Of a stretch of 41,472 nucleotides of DNA, positions 10,821-19,960 are shown piece after piece; positions within the stretch are counted from its first letter, which is position 1; each line of letters opens with the position of its first letter. Source of the stretch: Paenibacillus sp. A3 (GTDB taxonomy: Bacteria > Bacillota > Bacilli > Paenibacillales > NBRC-103111). The translations under genes and the position numbers were made by a program. The notes under the pieces are model-generated. The model ran no database searches and was not told the DNA's origin. It worked only from the letters and a program-made list of their open reading frames with translations. The stretch is from the NCBI RefSeq assembly GCF_001399685.1, contig NZ_JTHN01000140.1:1-41472 (forward strand), read 5' to 3'.

Positions 10821-11927
10821 TTAAAACCATGCAATCACTTTTCCATGTACAGATTCCTTGCATGATTTTTCTCCAATATCAAATTCCTTTAATTTTGGTA
10901 TTACTAACTCTGCGACCCGATAGGCTTCTTCCAAATGTGGGTATCCTGACAACACAAATGAATCAATACCTATAGATCGATACTCAATTAATCTTTCAGC
11001 CACTTGGTCGGGATTACCTACAATCGCCAAACCAGCCCCACTGCGGACTAATCCAATTCCTGTCCACAAGTTAGGATAGACCCATAAGTCATCACTAGAA
11101 TTGACCAATTCAGTTTGTCTTCGTTGCCCTTCTGAGTCATAAGTATTCTTGATAATATTTATTGCATTAATGTCTTCTAATCTTACATGTTGGATCAATT
11201 CTTTTGCTGCTAAGCGTGCCTCTTCTTCAGTTTCCCGTACAATAATTTGAAATCTAATTCCAAACTTTACGGTCCTGCCTTCTTTTTCTGCTAAGTTTCG
11301 GACTCTTTTTATCCGCTCTTCAACCAACTTAGGAGGCTCTGCCCACGTTATATACACGTCAGCATGTTTTGCTGCGACTTTTTGAGCTGCCTCTGATGAA
11401 CCACCTAAGAAAATCGGTGGATATGGCTTTTGCTCAGCTGGGAATAACACCTTTGCATTTTTAACATTCAAATACTCGCCTTGATAATCAACTTGCTCGT
11501 TACTCATTAATTGACGCCAGATAGCGAGGAACTCTTCCGTTACTTTATAACGCTGATCATGGTCGAGATGCAATCCATCTCCTGCTAATTCACTAGGTAC
11601 TCCCCCAGTTACCACATTTAACAGTAATCGTCCACGGGATATCCTATCAAAGGTTGCAGACATTCGAGCTGCAACCGTTGGAGACAAAACACCTGGCCTG
11701 ATTGCGATTAGGAATTTCATTTTGTCGGTCATAGATAATAATGCCGAAGATATGACCCAAGGATCCTCACAAGAACGGCCGGTTGGTACCAATGCACCGT
11801 CGAAACCTAATAGTTCCACAGCTCTTGCCACTTGACCTAGGTAATTCAAGTTAATATCTCTCATTCCATGCTTTGTACCAATAAACCTACCATCACCTTG
11901 TGTGGGCAACCACCAATATAACTCCAC
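10821..11927 (-). CDS. SsuD-like FMNH2-dependent monooxygenase (bacterial luciferase superfamily)
   Basis: This 368-residue TIM-barrel enzyme is very close to alkanesulfonate monooxygenase SsuD (381 aa in E. coli) along its whole length. It shows WWLPTQGDGRFIGT, VPTGRSCEDPW with the active-site Cys (residue 53), NVVTGGVPSELAGDG and LSGYPHLEEAYR with the conserved Tyr. One difference stands out. SsuD has Arg and His in GIRLHVIVRET, while this protein reads GIRFQIIVRET, so the active-site His (228 in E. coli) is Gln 227 here. No ssuABC transport genes or flavin reductase lie nearby. BtrO of the butirosin pathway is a luciferase-family enzyme acting on a carrier-bound intermediate, so a cluster-specific oxidation is plausible. 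The start is GTG with GAGGTG upstream. Confidence 0.88.
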   Translation of the reverse strand: MELYWWLPTQGDGRFIGTKHGMRDINLNYLGQVARAVELLGFDGALVPTGRSCEDPWVISSALLSMTDKMKFLIAIRPGVLSPTVAARMSATFDRISRGRLLLNVVTGGVPSELAGDGLHLDHDQRYKVTEEFLAIWRQLMSNEQVDYQGEYLNVKNAKVLFPAEQKPYPPIFLGGSSEAAQKVAAKHADVYITWAEPPKLVEERIKRVRNLAEKEGRTVKFGIRFQIIVRETEEEARLAAKELIQHVRLEDINAINIIKNTYDSEGQRRQTELVNSSDDLWVYPNLWTGIGLVRSGAGLAIVGNPDQVAERLIEYRSIGIDSFVLSGYPHLEEAYRVAELVIPKLKEFDIGEKSCKESVHGKVIAWF

Positions 11928-11944
11928 AGAAACACCTCATTAAG

Positions 11945-13114
11945 TTAAACTGTTAAGCCTAAAGAAGACTGTTGTGAGGTAACCCCACTGTTTCTATCTG
12001 CCAGATGATTTAAATACTCTTTCTGAAAGCTTCGTAAGCAATTAAAAATACGTTCCATAATTAATTCATTATTACTCTTAAACAATTCACATAGCTCTTT
12101 CAATTCCTCTTTAAGAGTAGTTCCAATATTGGCTTTATCCATTTCTTCAATAATATTGGTTGCAAGATTGGACAATTCTAAACGATCTTTCAAAGGTTTA
12201 TCCAATCCAAATATAACCAGAGACATCACTAGTGGATAACAATGAATTACATCCTTGGAGATTTCTTTAAGTTTCGTATGTGCGCTATATATTTCATGAA
12301 TATGACTAAACTCGGACACTGGTAATCCAATCAACCTAGTTAAACTTTTTTGAATAAATGGGATAATATCAAGTTGAGGGGCTTCCACATACCCGAACAA
12401 CTCTCTACTTTTAATAAATTGTTCAATTTCTTCAGGTTTAATTAATGACGTCAATCTTGGGTCATACCTTTGGTGATAAACGTCAAAATAACCAGTTACA
12501 AAATCACCGTCGTTAAAAAATTGTGATCTCAAACATTCAAGAACTAGTTTTATATAGTGGTACTGAAGGTCTCCTCTAAAAATATCCGATTTGTTGTTGG
12601 TACGGATTAGACGCTCCCAATTAAGTATGTATCCTGAAATCTGATGAATAATGGCCTCAAAGCAATCACGTTTGTTGACTCTTTTGCTACCCAAATAAAT
12701 AGGAGATAAGGTGGAATAAAGCGGAAAATCTTGTTTTAAAGCGATGTCCCTAGCAAAGGCAGATTCCGCATACGTAACCGTATTAAACGGAATAATTTGA
12801 GCAGTACTCTTTATTGCAGGAAACATATCACATAACCACCTGGCAGTATTCACAACAATTTCATGATCTTCATATGACTTAGTTGGAATTATAACTAAAT
12901 CAATATCTGAATATAAAGTAGCTTGACCATTCGACGAAATAAGCGCAGACGCTTCTTGTCTCGCAAGAGAACCACTTAAATATATACAGGCATCAATGCC
13001 GTTTTGTGAATAATTGGAGTTTAGTGCTGTCGCTAATTCTTGGAATTGTTCATTTAAATCAGATTTTTGTCGTTGCTTTAGGAAAATTGAGTTTTCACAA
13101 ATATCATAAGGCAT
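11945..13114 (-). CDS. Pol-beta-superfamily nucleotidyltransferase-like protein
   Basis: This 389-residue protein has the minimal nucleotidyltransferase signature. CIYLSGSLARQEAS (near residue 43) gives the G-S loop, and LYSDIDLVIIP (near 67) gives the D-x-D metal ligands. The remaining 300 residues are mostly helical and I do not recognise a named family. Relatives include aminoglycoside nucleotidyltransferases and MNT-type enzymes, which transfer NMP to hydroxyls of small molecules or proteins. In this cluster it could adenylylate the product for self-resistance, activate a sugar phosphate, or modify the carrier; none of these can be shown. ATG at 13114 has AAGGAGTAA nine bases upstream. 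It is followed 17 bp later by the SsuD-like gene. Confidence 0.75.
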   Translation of the reverse strand: MPYDICENSIFLKQRQKSDLNEQFQELATALNSNYSQNGIDACIYLSGSLARQEASALISSNGQATLYSDIDLVIIPTKSYEDHEIVVNTARWLCDMFPAIKSTAQIIPFNTVTYAESAFARDIALKQDFPLYSTLSPIYLGSKRVNKRDCFEAIIHQISGYILNWERLIRTNNKSDIFRGDLQYHYIKLVLECLRSQFFNDGDFVTGYFDVYHQRYDPRLTSLIKPEEIEQFIKSRELFGYVEAPQLDIIPFIQKSLTRLIGLPVSEFSHIHEIYSAHTKLKEISKDVIHCYPLVMSLVIFGLDKPLKDRLELSNLATNIIEEMDKANIGTTLKEELKELCELFKSNNELIMERIFNCLRSFQKEYLNHLADRNSGVTSQQSSLGLTV

Positions 13115-13379
13115 CGCATTTACTCCTTTACCGTACTACTATAAATTCAGTTTTCTTTCGTAGTTATGCAACCCCCTTCGATCATGATCAATCACAAGCT
13201 TTATTGCTTAAATTATGTTTCGTGAAAGATGTGTTTTACGATGAATGTTCATCACACTTTCACCGGCAGCAAGTAAATCGAACTTCTTCATCATAAACAA
13301 TTTATCCTTTCCTTTACCCTTGGTTGAAACTTCTTTTCTTATCGGTAAAAACCCTTTTCCTTTGACAATTTGAATCCCT
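13115..13379 (-). promoter_or_regulatory. Spacer between exporter and biosynthetic genes, possible internal promoter
   Basis: This 265-bp gap separates the ABC genes from the nucleotidyltransferase. It contains a small ORF (listed separately) and a palindrome GATCATGATC at 13180-13189. A minus-strand TTGCAT and a TATAGT lie downstream, but their spacing (about 22 bp) is poor for a sigma-A promoter. I see no terminator hairpin, so read-through from the exporter genes is possible. Confidence 0.3.
13208..13294 (-). CDS. Possible 28-residue peptide gene
   Basis: An ATG-ATG start at 13294, preceded by AAAGGAAAGG about 11 bases away, opens a 28-codon frame beginning MMKKFDLLAAGESVMNIHRK and ending with TTA-encoded TAA at 13208. 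It has a basic N-terminus, a short acidic middle and a basic His-rich tail. It lies directly between two exporter genes and the first biosynthetic enzyme, where small precursor peptides are often found, but no RiPP-modifying enzyme family is evident. The frame is open upstream into the end of the ABC gene, so it may be chance. I recognise no relative. Confidence 0.25.
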   Translation of the reverse strand: MMKKFDLLAAGESVMNIHRKTHLSRNII

Positions 13380-15137
13380 TCACGCTGTGAGATGCATTTC
13401 GTACAGTTTTTTATATTTTCCTCCGCTAGTAATCAATTTGTTATGTGTACCTTCTTCAACAATCTCTCCATTCTCAATAACTAAAATTTTATCTGCATTT
13501 TTAATTGTATTTAATCTATGAGTTACAACAATAGTAGTTTTGTTCTTAGAAATACAAGCGATGTTTTCATTAATTTGAGCCTCTGTTTCAGGGTCTAAAG
13601 CTGAAGTAGCTTCGTCAAACAATAAAATACTTCCATTTTTTAATACTGCTCTAGCAATTGCTATTCTTTGTCTCTGACCTCCAGACAATTGAGTCCCTCT
13701 ATCACCAACCAGCAACTTATATTTATCAACATTACTTATTATAAAATCATGTATGTTAGCTTCTTTTGCAGCCATAATAACTTCTTCTTCCGTAGCATTA
13801 TCTTTTCCAAGAGCAATATTTTCAAATATTGAACAATCAAATAGTGTACAATCCTGAGAAACATATGCTATTTCGCCACGAATATCTGAGATATTTAATT
13901 CATTGATTGATTTCCCAAAATAGCTAATTTTACCTTGTTGCGGTTTATACATTCCAAGTATAAGTCTACATAAAGTAGATTTTCCGCTACCAGAACCACC
14001 AACTATTGCTATAGTTTCTCCTTTTTTAACATTAAAACTGATGTCCTTTAAAACAGTAGTGCCATTGGGATATGAGAAGCTTACTTGTTTAAATTCTAAT
14101 GCATTTTCTGAATTGCTTTTGATGCAGGGATTTTGGCCACTTATGTTTACTTCAACAGGTTTGTCTAATATTTCAAACACACGTTGAGCTGAAACTAAAC
14201 TTGGTTGAATATATTGAATAAAAGTATTCGCTTCCATAGCAGCTTTAGCTATAATATCAGTTACAAATGCTGCAAATACTACTTGAGAAATATTCAATGT
14301 GCCTTTTGTAGTTAGGTATATAGCAAAACCAAAACATAAAGGCTGTGTAATATATCCAAAAAAGTTTAATGTGGCATAGGTGTATCCTGACCATAAGTTA
14401 AAGCTAACCTTTTTATCATAGATATTTTTACAAGATTTAAAATAATTATTTGACAAAACATTTTGCAATAAAAATATTCTGACAACAGGTGTTGCTACAA
14501 GAGTTTCAATTATATGTGTAATAGAACTTGCTGCAGCTTTTCTTGCACTATTTTCTAAGGCTCTAACTTTTGGGTTGAATAAAACGGTAAAAAATATTGA
14601 AATAAAACATAATAAAATTGATATGACGGCTAATTTCCATTGAATTTGAATAAGTAAAAAAGTACCAAAAATAAGATACACAATAAATTTAACAAGCCCC
14701 GTAAAAGGAGCAGAACTAAACATTCCAACTGTTCTGGAAGCGTCAGTGCTAAGACGACTTATATAATCGCCGGTTTTGTATTCATTAAACTCTGATATTG
14801 ACAAATATTGAATATGGCTAAATAATTGTTTTTTCAGTAAAGATGCACCATAATATGCGGTAGTGTTCCTTAAATAAGTACCTATACAGATTAAAGGTGT
14901 TATCACCAAAAATACGCCGAACATAACAAATAAAATATAAAAATCATTATCAGAAAAATTATTCTTTACCATATATACCAACTTCTCATAGATAAAGGGA
15001 GTTACAAAAATCATAATAATTTCACCAAAAGATAATACCCAACCAAGCAGATACTTATTGCGTTCCTTACCAATAAAACTAAAAGATCTAACCATAATTT
15101 TAATAGTCTGAACAAAACTTATTTTATTATTTTTCAA
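13380..15137 (-). CDS. ABC exporter half-transporter (TMD-NBD)
   Basis: This 585-residue protein has an N-terminal six-helix membrane domain (about 1-320) and a C-terminal ATPase. The ATPase shows Walker A GGSGSGKST, signature LSGGQRQR, Walker B ILLFDEATSALD and the switch His in VVTHRLNTI. This is the layout of multidrug, lipid or peptide exporters; no peptidase C39 domain is present, so it does not process a double-Gly leader. The start is TTG at 15137 with AGGAGG upstream. It lies 27 bp after the second half-transporter gene, so the two probably form a heterodimer in the membrane. Base use is more AT-rich than the biosynthetic genes downstream. Confidence 0.9.
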   Translation of the reverse strand: MKNNKISFVQTIKIMVRSFSFIGKERNKYLLGWVLSFGEIIMIFVTPFIYEKLVYMVKNNFSDNDFYILFVMFGVFLVITPLICIGTYLRNTTAYYGASLLKKQLFSHIQYLSISEFNEYKTGDYISRLSTDASRTVGMFSSAPFTGLVKFIVYLIFGTFLLIQIQWKLAVISILLCFISIFFTVLFNPKVRALENSARKAAASSITHIIETLVATPVVRIFLLQNVLSNNYFKSCKNIYDKKVSFNLWSGYTYATLNFFGYITQPLCFGFAIYLTTKGTLNISQVVFAAFVTDIIAKAAMEANTFIQYIQPSLVSAQRVFEILDKPVEVNISGQNPCIKSNSENALEFKQVSFSYPNGTTVLKDISFNVKKGETIAIVGGSGSGKSTLCRLILGMYKPQQGKISYFGKSINELNISDIRGEIAYVSQDCTLFDCSIFENIALGKDNATEEEVIMAAKEANIHDFIISNVDKYKLLVGDRGTQLSGGQRQRIAIARAVLKNGSILLFDEATSALDPETEAQINENIACISKNKTTIVVTHRLNTIKNADKILVIENGEIVEEGTHNKLITSGGKYKKLYEMHLTA

Positions 15138-15164
15138 GTCACTTCCTCCTTTCTATGGCTAGGA

Positions 15165-16901
15165 TTAATTTTCTTGTACAGCCTTAAAATCATAAAAATA
15201 TCCTTTTTTTCTAAATAATAGTTCTGGAATGCCTTCTTCAATTATTTTCCCCTTATCCAAAAAATAAATATAATCTACATTTTTTAACGTACTATATCTA
15301 TGGGAAATAATAATTGCAGTTTTATTTGCTAACAATCTATTCAAAGCTTTTTGAACAAGAATTTCTGATTGAGTATCCAAAGAAGATGTGGGCTCGTCAA
15401 GTAAAATTATTGGGGCGTTTTTTATAATAGCTCGTGCGATAGATAATCTTTGTTTTTGTCCTCCAGATAAGTGGGAACCACTTTCTCCAATGTAAGAATT
15501 CAAACCCTTTTCTAAACTCTGAACAAAATCCCATAGCTGGGCCTCTTTTAACGCATTTATTATTTCTTCTTCGGTTGCTTCTTCATTACCATATAAAACA
15601 TTCTCATAAATGGTTCCGTCAAACAAATAAGGTTCTTGGGTCACTATTGATAAATGTTTTCGTAACTCATTAAGAGACCAATTCTTAATATCTTTACCTA
15701 GAAAAATAAGCTCGCCAGACTGATGTTCATAAAATTTACAAATAAGTTTAATTATGCTGGATTTGCCACTACCACTTGAGCCTATCAGTCCAATTTTTTG
15801 ACCGTGCTTAACTTTTAATGAAATATTTTCAAAAATATTGTTTGAATCACTATAGCCAAATTTTAAATTTTTTATGCAGATACAATCGTCAGTTAAAATA
15901 TTTTCATCTGATAATATCTCATAATTCGTTTCAAGCTCAAGGTCTAAAAATTCATATAACCTTTTTGATAAAGCAGTACCTTGACGAGCAGTTTTAATCA
16001 TACTATCTGTAAGCTCTATAGCCGTCCTAACGTTGGCGCTTAGTATGACAAAAGTAATAAATTGCCCCACTGTAATAATATTTGCACTTATGAAAAATAC
16101 ACCAATAAAAAATAAACTAAGTAATAAAAGTAAGCTTGTAATATACTTAATCATAGTCATTTTCATACCAATTTTTGCGCTTAATTTATTACTTGATATA
16201 GATTCGTCAATATACTGTGAATATTTATTATTAATATAATTTTCAGCCTTAAAAGATTTAACAACTTCATTACTTTTTATGCTTTCGGTAGCAATATTCA
16301 TAGCCAATCCCAAGTTATCAGCTAAACTTTTTTGCTGTTTTTCAATGGGCTTACTAATATATTGTGTCAAGAAAATAAAAATTGGAACTATAATAAAATA
16401 TGAAATAGAGACTTTCCAATTTAACAAAAAACAAGATATAAAACCTACTAGTGCATATACTATAACCCACAAGTACCAATTTAATATTATTGATAATAAA
16501 TCTGACAAAGATTCTAAATCGCTATTTAGTCTAGTAGATAAGTCTCCTGACCTTAATTTTTTTTCTAATACAGGAATTTTAATATTACTTAGCACAGCAA
16601 AAGCTCTTCCTCGAAAGTGTAAGACTATTTTTTCCACTATAATACGGGCTACAACAGAGTGAACTATATTCAACGAACTTTTTATAATAGCTAAAAAAAT
16701 AATAATGAACAATAACTTATAGATTTTTGATATGTTACCTAAAATCCCGAAATCAACCATATTGCCAAATAGGGTGGCAGAATATGAACCAAGAACAGCA
16801 ATTATTAATAGTGTTAGCGAAAGTTTACACATTAGTAACCATTGCTTTTTAGAGTCTAAAAATATTCTGATTAAATAATTTTTTTCTTTAATAAAAATCA
16901 C
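15165..16901 (-). CDS. ABC exporter half-transporter (TMD-NBD), heterodimer partner
   Basis: This protein of up to 578 residues has the same layout as its neighbour: a six-helix membrane domain, Walker A GSSGSGKSS, signature LSGGQKQR, Walker B IILLDEPTSSLD and ISHRYST for the H-loop. The catalytic Glu after Walker B is present in both halves. The frame opens with GTG at 16901, with no usable Shine-Dalgarno site. A good TATAAT lies five bases upstream, so the message may be leaderless, or translation may begin further in (Met24). The pair most likely exports the cluster product or gives producer immunity; substrate is inference. Confidence 0.88.
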   Translation of the reverse strand: MIFIKEKNYLIRIFLDSKKQWLLMCKLSLTLLIIAVLGSYSATLFGNMVDFGILGNISKIYKLLFIIIFLAIIKSSLNIVHSVVARIIVEKIVLHFRGRAFAVLSNIKIPVLEKKLRSGDLSTRLNSDLESLSDLLSIILNWYLWVIVYALVGFISCFLLNWKVSISYFIIVPIFIFLTQYISKPIEKQQKSLADNLGLAMNIATESIKSNEVVKSFKAENYINNKYSQYIDESISSNKLSAKIGMKMTMIKYITSLLLLLSLFFIGVFFISANIITVGQFITFVILSANVRTAIELTDSMIKTARQGTALSKRLYEFLDLELETNYEILSDENILTDDCICIKNLKFGYSDSNNIFENISLKVKHGQKIGLIGSSGSGKSSIIKLICKFYEHQSGELIFLGKDIKNWSLNELRKHLSIVTQEPYLFDGTIYENVLYGNEEATEEEIINALKEAQLWDFVQSLEKGLNSYIGESGSHLSGGQKQRLSIARAIIKNAPIILLDEPTSSLDTQSEILVQKALNRLLANKTAIIISHRYSTLKNVDYIYFLDKGKIIEEGIPELLFRKKGYFYDFKAVQEN

Positions 16902-16935
16902 ACCTAATTATAGAAATCACACTGCTTAGCCAAAT
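16902..16935 (-). promoter_or_regulatory. Candidate sigma-A promoter for the exporter genes (leaderless)
   Basis: On the minus strand TATAAT occupies 16912-16907 with a TTTGGC-like -35 about 16 bp upstream. Only five bases separate the -10 box from the GTG start, so the transcript would begin at or next to the start codon. The -35 is weak. Confidence 0.35.
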
Positions 16936-17579
16936 AAAAATGTAAAACTAGACAATCTTGAACTAATTAACAAACTGCTAAAAATCTACAATACATCATT
17001 TTGCTCTATGAATTGGAAGTAGCACGTCATTTAACTATAGGAGTTTCAAAAAGTGCAAAACAACTAATCGAAAGATCAATTGGGGTCAACCACAACAATA
17101 ATTGATATAGTTGCCCCAAATGAATTATATTACGCAAATAAAGGCCGGTATTAAGGAATGACAATTATGTTAAACTATGAAAATGTAACCCTAAATTTTG
17201 ATATCAGGTTCATTTTGAGCAGTTTTTATCTTCATTGTAAACCGACTGTCTGGTTTTCTATCGTGGGGCGAATACGACCGGGAGCACAAAATCAAGAACC
17301 GCCGTCTGGCCAAGGTCGGCTCGGGCGTCGAATGCCGTCGGAGCAGACACAAAATCGAGACGCTGTTCGCGCTGCAGCTCCACGCAGCGCGCCTTGCCCC
17401 GACGCAGCTCCCGGCCGGCTGGCGGCAACCCGCAGCAATCGCGACGATCCTCTCCGTCGCCTGATGTCATTTCCTAACACTTCTCCTCATCAAAAACATA
17501 CGCAGCTTTGTTTAAAACCATCTTTATTTTTTCTTATGTTTTTCCTCTTTAGAGTTCGTAATACTATGTTCTTTGTTGT
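16936..17579. other. Intergenic mosaic with a GC-rich island
   Basis: No intact gene is visible. On the plus strand a short frame around 17003-17108 reads ELEVARHLTIGVSKSAKQLI before a stop and may be a gene scrap I cannot assign. Bases 17265-17465 are strikingly GC-rich compared with the AT-rich flanks, and coding-like frames on both strands are interrupted. It is probably a fragment of a foreign element, but I recognise no transposase motif. The 27-bp repeat copy at 17235-17261 marks its left edge. Confidence 0.5.
17235..17261 (+). repeat. 27-bp direct repeat, copy 1
   Basis: TTGTAAACCGACTGTCTGGT plus the next seven bases matches the segment at 18863-18889 with a single mismatch and the same orientation. 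The two copies bracket the GT-D glycosyltransferase gene. Confidence 0.85.
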
Positions 17580-18719
17580 TCAATCATGCTGTTTAATAAA
17601 TGGAATTGATTCTGGATATTTTATTTTTCCTAGATATTGATCATAGGCATTAGGTAAATGTCCTATATCTAGTGCTTGATAGCCCTGTTTCATTAAATCA
17701 AATGCTAAAACAGTTGCTGTTGGGCCACAAGAAATTAAAAACAATGTATCTTTATTTTGTTTCAAACATGAATCAATTATTTCTTGATATTTATCAAAGG
17801 CATTTACAGGAGGAACTAAAATAGTTTTATGAGATAAAATATTATCAAATAATTCTTCTTTCATTTCAAATCTTCCTCTATCTCCTATAACAAAGACGAC
17901 TTCCCTTTTATTCCACAATCTTTTTATTTCTTCTATTTCATTTTCGTAGAACACAGAATTTCTAGTTATATCAGTATTTCCATATAATGGTTGAACAAAG
18001 AGTTTACGTAATTTTTTATACATTTTCAACCAGTAATGTTCCCAAAAAGATATTTGACCATAGTGATTAAAAATATTATTATGTTTCGAATTAAACTCTG
18101 GTATAGTTACTAAAATGTTTTTATTACTGCCGTGTTTTAGTATTTCTACTAATCTTTTTTGTAACTCAATCGATGCTTTTTGAAAACTTATATCTTTCCC
18201 GTAACAAAGGTCTAATTCTCCATCACCATATCTTGCTAGAGAACATTTATTTTCCAATATATAATTAATGCTTTCTGTAGTTGTTAAGATTTCAGGAAAA
18301 TTTTTTTTAATTCGCGAAAGTTCAATTCTAACTGAAGTACGATGTATAAAATGACGATAGATTTTTTTTACAACAATTTCGTTATTTGTGTAAGTAAAAA
18401 CAAGCATATGATCATCACTTATTCTCATTCTAAATAGATCTTTTTCTTCTTTTATCCTTTTTACTTCACTTTCACTTTTATTTTTATTAAAACAAAATAA
18501 AATAAGATTGTTTTCAATCTTTTTTTTAACAGGGTATTTTTCTAAATAATTGAAAGTAGCTTTTAAATATTTTATTTTTATATCATCGAATAAAATCTTC
18601 TCTTCAAATACTTCTAAACCATCATCATTAATGCTAGCTAACTCTTCAATTATAAAATCTCTTTCTTCCTTTGAGCATTCCGTGTAGTGTACTAATCTAT
18701 TTTCAGTATCATTTATCAT
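17580..18719 (-). CDS. GT-D-fold glycosyltransferase (DUF1792-like) with an extra N-terminal region
   Basis: The C-terminal 230 residues match GT-D glycosyltransferases such as those of streptococcal serine-rich glycoprotein loci. They show SLARYGDGELDLCYG with the acidic D-G-E, VFVIGDRGRFEM, and near the end ISCGPTATVLAFDLMKQGYQ followed by ALDIGH. These enzymes transfer a hexose to a growing glycan or protein-bound sugar. The first 150 residues are charged, without a family I know. The open frame extends to 18968, but that extension reads through unrelated sequence including the 27-bp repeat. AAAGGA at about 18732-18737 supports a start at 18719 or 18731. It is AT-rich and flanked by direct repeats, so it may have arrived separately from the cluster. 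Confidence 0.75.
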   Translation of the reverse strand: MINDTENRLVHYTECSKEERDFIIEELASINDDGLEVFEEKILFDDIKIKYLKATFNYLEKYPVKKKIENNLILFCFNKNKSESEVKRIKEEKDLFRMRISDDHMLVFTYTNNEIVVKKIYRHFIHRTSVRIELSRIKKNFPEILTTTESINYILENKCSLARYGDGELDLCYGKDISFQKASIELQKRLVEILKHGSNKNILVTIPEFNSKHNNIFNHYGQISFWEHYWLKMYKKLRKLFVQPLYGNTDITRNSVFYENEIEEIKRLWNKREVVFVIGDRGRFEMKEELFDNILSHKTILVPPVNAFDKYQEIIDSCLKQNKDTLFLISCGPTATVLAFDLMKQGYQALDIGHLPNAYDQYLGKIKYPESIPFIKQHD

Positions 18720-18862
18720 TATAATATTCATTCCTTTCGTTAACTTAATATACATACAACGCAAAATTATAAATCCATTAATATGGAAATTCTGACCTAT
18801 ATTTTTACGTTCGACACATTGACAATAGGGATTATCATTACTCACTGTGGTCTCGATTAAGG

Positions 18863-18889
18863 TTGTAAACCGACTGTCCGGTTTTCTAT
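18863..18889 (+). repeat. 27-bp direct repeat, copy 2
   Basis: This is a near-identical second copy of the repeat at 17235-17261, 1.63 kb away. On the minus strand both copies can encode RKPDSRFT, so they may come from duplicated ends of the same coding fragment. The surrounding 18732-19159 holds no intact gene. Confidence 0.85.
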
Positions 18890-19159
18890 GAGTTTTGAAT
18901 GCCCAGTTCATCCAGAAAACTTGAAATGTTTCAACTTTCACTTCACTGCCATTGTACGAATATAGCACCAGAGGTTTTCCTTAAATCTTTCTGCTGACAA
19001 CACCATTCCTTAATAACTTGAGTATTGCAAAAACTGCGCTGTCGATTTAACGCTACAAAAGTAGAAATGTTAGAACCTTCGTCGAACTGGCAAAAGAAAA
19101 AAGGACATCGTCTCTTTGTGGAGAAATGGTCGGTTACCAGGCCAACAATTTTCCATATA

Positions 19160-19723
19160 AAGGAGATATCCCATTCTTATGGTATCCCTCTACATGCCGA
19201 TCGTCAAGTTCATTTTGGCACTGAAATTGGAATTTTCCAAACCACAGCTCCGACATCTGTTTACTCTGGTCCAGGGGACCTCCGCTCCGTTACGGTGCAA
19301 GGTCAAGGCGTATAGGCTGCTGCTGTCCTGGAAAGACGATCACACCGCATCGAGCAAACCGTAGGTTTGTCTCCTGTGTACCGATCTTGCGCTGGATCTC
19401 GTTACGATTCAGCGGTATTATCACGTACGCTGGAACATCGAGACGGGGTATCGCTATTTTCAAGGAACTGCTGGGCTTTGACCAATACCAGTTGCTTTCG
19501 TTTAAGGGGATTCAGCGATTTTGGGCCGTTCAATTCCTTGCAGAACTTTCTTGAGTTTCAGCGGCAGGAGTGGATGAGCGATGAGGCAGATTTGACGCTT
19601 GGCGATGTCGTACGTCGCATCCGAGAAGTGTTCTTCGGGCAAATTGTTGTATATGTTTATGAGCAAGCCTTGGAGAAAAAGCCTCTTCTCGACATTTTGC
19701 GCCATTTAAAGCTCTCGGCCTAA
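19160..19723 (+). pseudogene. IS701/IS4-type transposase, deleted and frameshifted
   Basis: Pieces of one transposase appear in successive frames. FSKPQLRHLFTLVQG (about 19215-19265) is the usual N-terminal block. After an apparent internal deletion come TIQRYYHVRWNIETGYRYF (about 19410-19465), then KELLGFDQYQLLSFKGIQRF in another frame (19463-19550). The last piece is FLEFQRQEWMSDEADLTLGD through LLDILRHLKLSA, ending at 19723. The YHVRWNIE block carries the YREK-like catalytic region of the IS4 group. Much of the DDE core is missing and at least two frameshifts are present, so it is inactive. Confidence 0.75.
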
Positions 19724-19960
19724 ACCGCTACTCCACCATTCACGCTACAGGTCTGCCCATTGGGGCACACTGTACCGAAATTCGCAAGACTCAAGTTATT
19801 AATTCTTTTGTACGGAAGGTCTTCTTCATTCTTCCATTTATATATACAATTACCTTTTCTACTAAAAAATTTTATCACAATATAGAGACAAGTGTCAAAT
19901 AACCCCAACTTGAAACAAGATGAGGGCGGCATGTAATGGGAATCGACTGCGACCATGGCA
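19724..19960. other. Intergenic spacer
   Basis: AT-rich sequence after the transposase remnant with no convincing coding frame, RNA or hairpin. Short open frames on both strands have no ribosome binding site. Confidence 0.4.

Noticed and set aside
10821..11927. Sulfonate utilisation operon
   Set aside because: The SsuD-like gene has no ssuA, ssuB, ssuC or flavin reductase gene nearby and is embedded in a biosynthetic operon.
13006..13296. Plus-strand 96-codon ORF opposite the nucleotidyltransferase start
   Set aside because: It overlaps the well-supported minus-strand gene and has no ribosome binding site. It is a shadow frame.
17158..17640. Plus-strand 160-codon ORF across the GC-rich island
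   Set aside because: It crosses the 27-bp repeat and the composition break, lacks a ribosome binding site and overlaps the end of the GT-D gene. It is a chance frame.
18732..18968. N-terminal extension of the GT-D gene
   Set aside because: The extra 80 residues include the repeat-encoded RKPDSRFT and unrelated sequence, and the best ribosome binding site is much further in.
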